Assembly (NCBI RefSeq): GCF_024679245.1 | Contig: NC_090187.1 | Location: 27,621,815-27,685,814, forward strand | Direction: 5' to 3' | Source: Pseudorasbora parva | Taxonomy: Eukaryota > Chordata > Actinopteri > Cypriniformes > Gobionidae | Length of the DNA: 64,000 nt | In this document: positions 55,175-64,000 of the stretch, piece by piece | Numbering within the stretch: position 1 is the first letter of the stretch | Layout of the letters: each line of letters begins with the position of its first letter | Position numbers and translations under genes: made by a program | Notes under the pieces: model-generated | Databases searched by the model: none | What the model was told of the DNA's origin: nothing | What the model saw: only the letters and a program-made list of their open reading frames with translations

Positions 55175-56757
55175 TACAAAACTATTTGTGCATAGGATGA
55201 GACTTCATGTGAATTCAACAAAATACTCTGTGCTTTTCCCAACACCTGCCTTTGATACAACTGAGCCATACTCCACTGTTTCTTCCCATTTATTTTACTT
55301 CCCTGACTTACAATCTTTTCCAGACAGTTCTTATTTTTCATGTTTATGGAATTAAACCAGCACAACAATGAAAAAGTTAACCGGACCATTTTTTTGGGGG
55401 GGATTTCTGCCTGGATTTGGCCTACCCAAATTGAAAAGCTTTCCATACACACATACAGTGGTCCAAGTTCCAAATGTTGGTGTCATTTTACATGAAACCC
55501 TTTGAAGTTACATAAAACATTGCTAAAAGTGATACAAATTTAAGTATATGTTGTCTAAGCTGTAATATATCTATGGTTTGTTGGTACATCACTGACCATG
55601 GTACATCTAACCCCCTCAATTTTTGTTTTTATAAATTCATTTTTGAAAGTGTGTAACTCAGGCCCTGTGTGCTCTATGTTCATGCAGACAGTTTGGGCTG
55701 TTTCCACTAAATTCCAGAAAAAAGTGTAAAAGAGAAGTTTGTCTGTGTCATTTATTTAGATTTATTCAAATGGTTTTTAAGGGATCCCCCCCCCCTTCCC
55801 CTTTCCCCATCCCCCCTACCCCTACCCTGCTAAAATGGAAATGGCACCAGAGTAATTTAGTGTAAATACATTACTTCCTCTAAAACAAATGCCAAAGTGA
55901 TGCATATCTCCAGAAAGTAGAGACGCTAAGCTATCGAATGGTACCACATATGACATCATAACTCCTCCAGAGACATTTTAAAATTGAAAGTATATACATG
56001 ACGATGTCATTCTGGACCCTGTACAGGATCCATGGAGTTAAGAACGACTCAATATAAGATCTATAAAACATACACATCGATGTTTTATCCACATGAAAAT
56101 ACTTTAGTTTCCTCAAGCAGTACAATCTCTGTTGCTCCCTCTTACACAGTGCTTCCATATTTGATGAAAAAGTCAACTTATTGTCTAAAATGGTGCTCAG
56201 ATATTTATACTGCTCAACACTCTCAACTCCCATACCATTTATACTTGTTTGTTTTTACTGAATGGATTGCTTCCTCGAGCTAAAATCAATGGTCATCTCT
56301 TTAGTTTTCAGGAGATATTCAGTTTTAAAAAAGCATCCTGACACCAGGTAACAAAATCGTCAATCACAGAACCATGCATTGAGTCCCCCTCACTCCATAA
56401 ACTAATAATTACAGTCATCTGCAAATTTTATAATATGTCTATTTTCAAAATTATTCTGACAATCAGTAGTATATTGAATTAATAATAACAGAGAGATGAC
56501 GCATCCTTGAGGTGACCCAGTAGATGATACCAACCAATTCAAAAGATTGTCATTAACTTTGACCCTTTGTGTTCTCTGCACAAGGAAATCTAAAATCCAT
56601 CCCACTATACTAAAATCCAAACCAAATTCATTAATACGTCTCCGAACTAAAATATGTGGCTGAATAGTATTGAAAGCAGATGAAAAATCAATAAAGAGCA
56701 ATTTTACTAAAGTTTTTGGCTTGTCTAAATGCTGGAGTACTTTGCCATGACAAAGTA
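55175..56757 (-). mobile_element. Non-LTR retrotransposon fragment in the Tc1 element
   Basis: The minus strand encodes degraded reverse transcriptase. 56750-56402 has FIDFSSAFNTIQP, SIVGWILDFL, STGSPQGCV and KFADD, the RT blocks with the F/YADD active site. 56233-55931 has EQYKYLSTILDNKLTFS and RLYCLRKL, the segment after the RT. It resembles L2/CR1/Rex1-type fish LINEs. Frames are interrupted and the 5' part is missing. Confidence 0.7.
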
Positions 56758-56937
56758 CTGGTTTGTGCTCTGACATGCACTGTTAACTGTGGGACATTTA
56801 GATAGACAGGTGTGTGCCTTTCCAAATCATGTCCAATCATCTGAATGAACCCCAGGTAGACCTCAATCAAGTTCAATCAAGTAGAACCATCTCAAGGATG
56901 ATCATTGGAAACAGGATGCAGCTCAATTTTGAGTGGG

Positions 56938-57499
56938 GTTAGGGTCAACAGTCCAGAGCAATGGGGAGTGTGGAAAAGAGGTGAAGAAGCGGCAGGTTGG
57001 AATGGGTGGAGAAGTGTCAGGTGTCAAAGTGTCAGGTCTGTTGTGTGATTAAAGTGTACCAGCAAGAATGAAAGGAAAGCTGTACAGGACAGTATGGAGA
57101 CCAGCGATGTTGTATGGTTTGGAGACAGTTGCACTGAGCAAAAGACAGGAGGCAGAGCTAGATTTAGCAAAGCTGAAGATGTTGAGGTTCTCTTTGGGAG
57201 TGACGAGGGATCAGGAATGAGTACATCAGAGGGACAGCACATGAGATGTTTTGGAGACAAAGTTAGAGAGGCCAGGTTGAGATGGTTTGGACATGTTCAG
57301 AGGAGGGAGAGTGAATATATCGGTAAAAGGATGCTGAGGTTAGAGCTGCCAGGCAGGAGGTCAAGAGGAAGTTTATGGATGTAGTAAAGGAGGACATGAA
57401 GGTAGTCGGTCTGAAAGAAGAGGATACAGAGGATAGGAATAGATGGAAGCAGATGATTTGCTGTGGTGACCCCTGAAGGGGAAAGCCGAAAGAAGAAGA
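56938..57499 (+). mobile_element. Second LINE 3' fragment in the Tc1 element
   Basis: The plus strand carries the C-terminal end of a different LINE: YRTVWRPAMLYGLETVALSK, then LRWFGHVQRRESEYIG, then text equivalent to 'vkeDmk...EDRnRWkqmI' in shifted frames near 57390-57460. This resembles the post-RT end of RTE-like or craniofacial-development-protein-like LINEs; the clade assignment is tentative. Confidence 0.6.
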
Positions 57500-57720
57500 T
57501 GGCAAAGGCTGTGAATACTTATGTACATGTGATTTTTTTAAAATATATATTTTTATACATTTGCAAAGATTTCAAACAAACTTATTTCATGTTTTCACTA
57601 TGGGGTATTGTTTGTAGAATTGAGGGGAAAAAAAATGATTTCATTACATTTTCAAATAAGGCTGTAACATAGCAGATTATGGAAAAAGTGAAGCACTGTG
57701 AATACTTTCCGGATGCACTG

Positions 57721-58920
57721 CATGTTAAATATTGGTCTGTTTACCATTAGGGAGCTTATCCTGCATTGTCTGTGGAGAGGTGGAAATCTTAGCAGTCATT
57801 AATATCTTTATGTATGCTGAAGGGGCTTGTCATTTTGAAATGCTTTTGTGTGTGTGTTGATTAGAACCTGTGGATGTGTAGATGGCACATGCAAACACAC
57901 AAGCATAATACATAGTTGGGTCATTTACACGACACTGTTTTCAACCAAAAATTTGTATTCTTGGCACGGAGTGTAAAATTTCATGACAAATTGTCACATC
58001 TGTCCTGTTTAACTCTTGGATTATTACATTTTTAAATGTTCTGATCTTTAATGGAGAGTGTTGCTCAACCCCGTCGCTACAGAATCAGATCCACAGAAAG
58101 GTTTTCACCTTTGGAGAATGCATAACATCATTGTCATGTTGAAAAAAAAAAAAGTCCAATAATGCAGAGAATGAGGAGAGGGTAGCATCTTCCGTTTCAA
58201 GTTTTTGTATTACATCACACGGGAGTGTGTGAATTCATGACAGCATTAAAAAACACAAGTCTCTCACCCCTTAAGCGCTCACACATTCCTATTTAAGAGC
58301 ATTACTACCACTGATTTTCACTGTGGGAACCAGGCCCTCCTCACTGTACTCCTCCCCATGCAACACCATAACATTTTGTATGATTTTAGATCCAAAATGT
58401 TTGACTTGGTCTCATGAGAGCATAGTATGGGTTCCCAGAAGTCTATATTTGTAAATGTGGGCCTGGGAAAAGGCTAACTGACGTTATTGTGCTTTAGCTA
58501 CAGTAGGTAGTTCCAGTGTGTACAACAACCATGTAATCCACCATCCTCAGGCTGCATCTTACTCTGTGAGATAAACAGTCATTCTTTTCATAGCTTTGCC
58601 TGGCTCTGAGACACCTGTTTGACTCGTTTTAACCTGCTCTTTGTCTAGCAAAAATCACTCATCACTAAATGAAAGCTTAAAAGGAAGGACTGATTATTTT
58701 AGGGGCCTTGTCACAAGTCCATTGTTTTTAAACTCTTCTATATTTTCACACTTAAAATAATGATTTGGTAATCCTTTTGTACCACTGTCCTCTTTTGTGC
58801 TAAGAATTAAGTCTTCTGACAGTTCTCTCCCAAGTGCTTCCATTGTTGTCAGCATTAAGTCTGAGAATGATTCAGTGGCTTTATAACACATTTAATAGTC
58901 AAGACATGACTTCTCTTTTC
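57721..58920. other. Intron 3 DNA without a gene
   Basis: Unique-looking; an A-run at about 58141-58152. No exon or element ends recognised. Confidence 0.4.
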
Positions 58921-60478
58921 TTAAAGGTGAACTATGTAGTATTTTTGCAGTAAAATATCCAAAAACCACTAGGCAGGTGTTATATATTTTGTTCAGTTGA
59001 GTACCTACAATATCCCAGATGTTTCCAACTATTTGTAAATTGTGAGAAAATTGCTATTTTAACTAAGGACAGGGACGTTTTAACATTGCATTTGAGGGAG
59101 TCGCCTGTCAATTGCGTCCTATCTGCGTTACCCTCGGTTTCGGCTTTTATTTCGCAGGAGCGCTTTACTCTTAGCAGTGTGAACAAGTGAACGCACGGGG
59201 TAAAGTCATAACATCGTTTTGAACACACTTAAATGTATCTAATATGATAAACAGAGCTACATTACCTCAAAATCATAACCGGAAGAGCTGATCAGTGCAG
59301 GCGACCGGCGACTGTCTCCCGTCCCGTCATAATAAAAGTCCCGGTATTCGCGGGGCGGGTATTTGTTTAACAATCGCTCCAGCAGCTGTGCTCAGGTCCA
59401 TAACACTCGGTCCTGCTCTGCTTTAGACTACAGTAACGTTAATAACCGCATGCATGAACGTGATTTCTGCCCGAGTCCTATTTTGCACCGGCTGTGATGA
59501 GAAGACCACATCTCCCAAGATGCTGCGCTCACACTTAAGCCTAGTTCACACTGCCCGATTTTTGCCCCGATTTTGAGTCGCCGACAGGTTTTGTGAAATC
59601 GCCGACAAATGCCCGAGATCACGGGCAAATCGGTGCTCGTGCACGCGAGTGACAATCACGCAGTGTGAATAATCAAAGACGCGATCAGAGAGAATCGCAG
59701 ACGAGTCGCCGACGCCGGTGAGATATTTGGCATGCTAAATATCTGGACCTGTCCATGATTGAAACTCCTGCTGTGTGAACAGCGTTCTGACTGAAAATTA
59801 CACCGACAGCCAATGAGAGAGTGAGATACAGGGCAGCAGGAGGTTCAGGGAGGAGTTATAGAGCAGAATTTCAGTATTTTAATAGATATATTTACAATTC
59901 TATCAAACAGAAACAAAGGCCAAACATTTGCACATCCAGCCACAGCAGCAGCACATTACAAAATTATTTATTTACCTCAAACTGTCTTTGCAGAACAAAA
60001 TCCTGGCTCCCTCTGTCTCTCCAACAATTTCTTCCGCCATAATCTTTTTTCTTTTTCTCCACAAATCAGCGCACATACAATTTGAAGCAAACTTTGTGCA
60101 GTTTATCATTTTTAATAACAATTCCAAGTCACACGCAAGAACTCCGGTCTGACGCACGTGTGATCTCGCGTTGTTTACTGGTCACATCGCACGTGTGTTT
60201 GGGAAACGTAGTTTGCACACCGGAGAGCGAGAGAGTTGTCGGCGATTCTTCCTCTTGTTCAGTCATGCAGTGTGAACTCCTCTGTCGTCAAACCATCGTG
60301 CAGTGTGAACACAGCAGTGACTGAATGATACCCCAGATAGTCATGCAGTGTGAAAAGAGCTGTGACCCGACGAGTTTGAAAATCGTGCAGTCTGAACTAG
60401 GCTTTAGCGTCATCAAACTATGATTTGTTTTGAATAGGCGCCCTCCAGTGGACGGAAAGCTCCATAGTGCACCTTTAA
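58921..60478. mobile_element. Family F element, copy F2, interrupted by K
   Basis: Ends TTAAAGGTGAACTATGTAG and the complement of TTAAAGGTGCACTATGGAG. It shares blocks with F1 near 13680 and 14840. It is split by K at 59538-60403. No coding region. Confidence 0.6.
59538..60403. mobile_element. Family K element with TTA duplication (Harbinger-like)
   Basis: Inverted ends of about 25 bp with two mismatches, AGCCTAGTTCACACTGC... and the complement of AGCCTAGTTCAGACTGC..., flanked by TTA at 59535-59537 and 60404-60406. Several 'gcagtgtgaa' repeats occur near the ends. The TTA duplication fits PIF/Harbinger. No transposase is recognised. Confidence 0.7.
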
Positions 60479-60817
60479 CCTACTTGTTGATTAAAAATTC
60501 CCTTAACCCTTTAGCAGAAAAAAAAGTTTTATTTTATAACTTTTAGTAGGGTTTACTTTTTACAATACAGCATTTAATGCTTTGATAAGAACATCTTATT
60601 TTCCTGAATAATTTTGACATGCTTTTTTGGTAATTGACCAAGCAGACTTCCTGGAACTTTATATCTCTAAAGAATTCTGGGTACACGACAACAAGATAAT
60701 CGGGGAGATTTTGGGGCCTTTTTCTCCCCTTCTGACAATCCTAGGTAAAGTCCGGATTGTCTTGATGGTTCTACAGATTATCTGATCAGATTTTCCTGTA
60801 ATGTAAGGTGTGTGAGT

Positions 60818-61339
60818 TAGCCTGACAAGTCAGACCCACATCAAGATGTTTGGTCTGGAAACTCACCATTGGCAGGGCTCAATCTGAGTGGTGGGATAAA
60901 CAGTTGTCTTTTCTCTCCCTCTGAACGCAATAGGATAGCGCTACAACCAACCAGAGCAACGAAAGTTAAGCAGAGCTAGCTGATAGATTAAACTTTCTCT
61001 GTATCTGGTCGGCAAAACTCAGAACACGTTCCCTTTTTGAGAATAACTTCAGTGCTGTCCTGTTCTTTTCTCAGAGAAAAGCTTAACTCCAAGTCTTCCA
61101 GAGTTGTGGTCAAAGATGATTCGAAAGACCATCGTTCACCAGCTTTTGTGTTTACTAGAAGCACGCCAGCGCAACTCTGCCGTCATTATGTTAAGCCCCG
61201 CCCACCGACTCTATACACGATGTGATTGGCCTGACCAGAGTTTGGTTTTTACAGCACAGACATGTATTGAGAGTTGCTAGACGATACTCACAGCAGATTA
61301 GATTTACTGCCACTAGGGTGCGTCTAGATTTCTAGGCTA
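60818..61339. mobile_element. Family C element, copy C2, with exact 9-bp duplication
   Basis: 522 bp from TAGCCTGACAAGTCAGACC to TTTCTAGGCTA, flanked by TGTGTGAGT at 60809-60817 and 61340-61348. It is the uninterrupted relative of C1. No coding capacity is recognised. Confidence 0.8.
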
Positions 61340-61348
61340 TGTGTGAGT

Positions 61349-63144
<1,796 letters not shown>

Positions 63145-64000
63145 TTAGTTGTTTAATTACCTTCTCTAGCATGTGCATATTTGCTTGTTCATTCCAGCTA
63201 GATAGTGGAATGTTTACCGCCTAATTGACTTATATTTTCCGATTTTCACAGTTCTGTCCATATTTTCCTGTTAAGGAATCTCAGAGGAGACAATGTTGAA
63301 TATCATGCTGAGACCAAGCAGAATTACTGCGGAAATGATTGCTTCTAGGCATGGCACTTCAGTAAATATGCATTTTGTCGGGCAGAGAACTTGTAATTTT
63401 TCACATAATTGTTATCTACAGAAAATCATGCTGAATAATTCACCCCTGCTCATGTTCGTATTAATAATAGATGCAAGGCGTTTGTTTGAGAATATCTTGA
63501 TCGTTGTTATCCCCGTGCACTAGGAAAGGTTGCTTTGCGAGAGGGAAATGGATAGCTACATCAGAGAATTATAGCTCATAAAATCTATCAGTGTTTTGCT
63601 AATTTTGAACGATTTGTTTGAAGTTTAAATAGCTAGCAAAAACTAGCAAATGGCACATTATCTCCCATGGGGTTTTATGGAGCACTGTTTTTGTGTTGTA
63701 AGAATTATTATCAGGCCTGTGTATGTGCTGATATGTGGATGAATTAGTGTTGTAGTAGTCATGGTCTCAAGATCGGTCTTAAGAAAAATGTTTGACGGCC
63801 TTGGTCTTGTCTCGGACTCGACTACATTTGTACTTGGTCTTGTCTTGGTCTCTGACTTAGAGGACTCAGGATTGTGTTTCAAGACCAAAACAGCCAGGAT
63901 ATTAATGTGATTGGATGTAAAACTTACTGCTTCAGATGCAATCAATAACTTATTTCTTTTTTTGTTTTGTTTTTTATTGTGCCGATTCAGAAATTAATTA
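63145..64000. other. Intron 3 DNA to the window edge, no gene seen
   Basis: 63190-63560 looks non-repetitive. 63760-63880 has Leu/Ser-like 'cttggtcttgtct' repeats of a low-complexity kind. No alpha-2/delta exon 4 is found. Confidence 0.4.

Larger units (their letters stand above)
54064..57720 (-). mobile_element. Tc1-like transposon broken by two LINE fragments
   Basis: Terminal inverted repeats: 'gtgcatccagaaagtattca' at 54067 and the complement of 'cagtgcatccggaaagtatt' at 57701-57720. The left side has a TA (54062-54063) as expected for Tc1. Tc1 sequence runs 54064 to about 55174, resumes at about 56758-56937, and resumes again at about 57500-57720. The interruptions are a non-LTR retrotransposon (55175-56757) and a second LINE piece (56938-57499). 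The transposase is on the minus strand. Confidence 0.8.

Overview
The window looks like nuclear DNA of a teleost fish, most likely a cyprinid: AT-rich, dense in fish-type MITEs, Tc1, hAT-like, LINE and DIRS-type elements, with many dinucleotide microsatellites. There is no bacterial-style gene packing, no operon, no CRISPR array, and no convincing tRNA or rRNA gene.

The only host gene I can support is the 5' part of cacna2d1 (voltage-gated calcium channel alpha-2/delta-1 subunit), plus strand. Exon 1 (signal peptide) is at 11764-11885, exon 2 at 41763-41844 and exon 3 at 42052-42168. The splice sites and phases fit, and the joined peptide resembles the N terminus of vertebrate alpha-2/delta-1. 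Intron 1 is about 29.9 kb and intron 2 is 207 bp. Intron 3 runs off the right edge.

Region by region: 1-11.2 kb is upstream DNA with nested short elements (families I call A, B, D, E and L). 11.2-11.9 kb holds two long GA tracts, the presumed promoter and exon 1. Intron 1 carries two sense-oriented DIRS-type tyrosine-recombinase retrotransposons. DIRS-A (15314-20571) has apparently intact RT/RNase H and recombinase cores but a broken gag. DIRS-B (25512-30748) has an open gag N terminus but a broken pol and recombinase. Both have inverted terminal repeats and an internal complementary region. A 1.86-kb tandem duplication (19411-21266 / 21267-23121) copied the 3' end of DIRS-A and its flank. 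31.9-40.8 kb holds nested MITEs (G containing D containing B; C containing H containing J) and a hAT-like element with an 8-bp target duplication. After exon 3 come hAT-like elements, a 60-bp hairpin insertion, a 5S-derived SINE, a Kolobok-like element with a THAP exon, and a Tc1 element broken by two LINE fragments. Further MITEs and long AT and GT tracts follow.

Mobile elements dominate; the host gene contributes 321 coding bases in the window. I see no evidence of a new cellular system. The items most worth a second look are the DIRS architecture, the recent tandem duplication, two element families with 9-bp target duplications, the 60-bp hairpin insertion and the THAP element with its recognisable empty site. 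Family letters A-P are labels used here only. Repeat boundaries come from reading inverted ends and comparing copies by eye.
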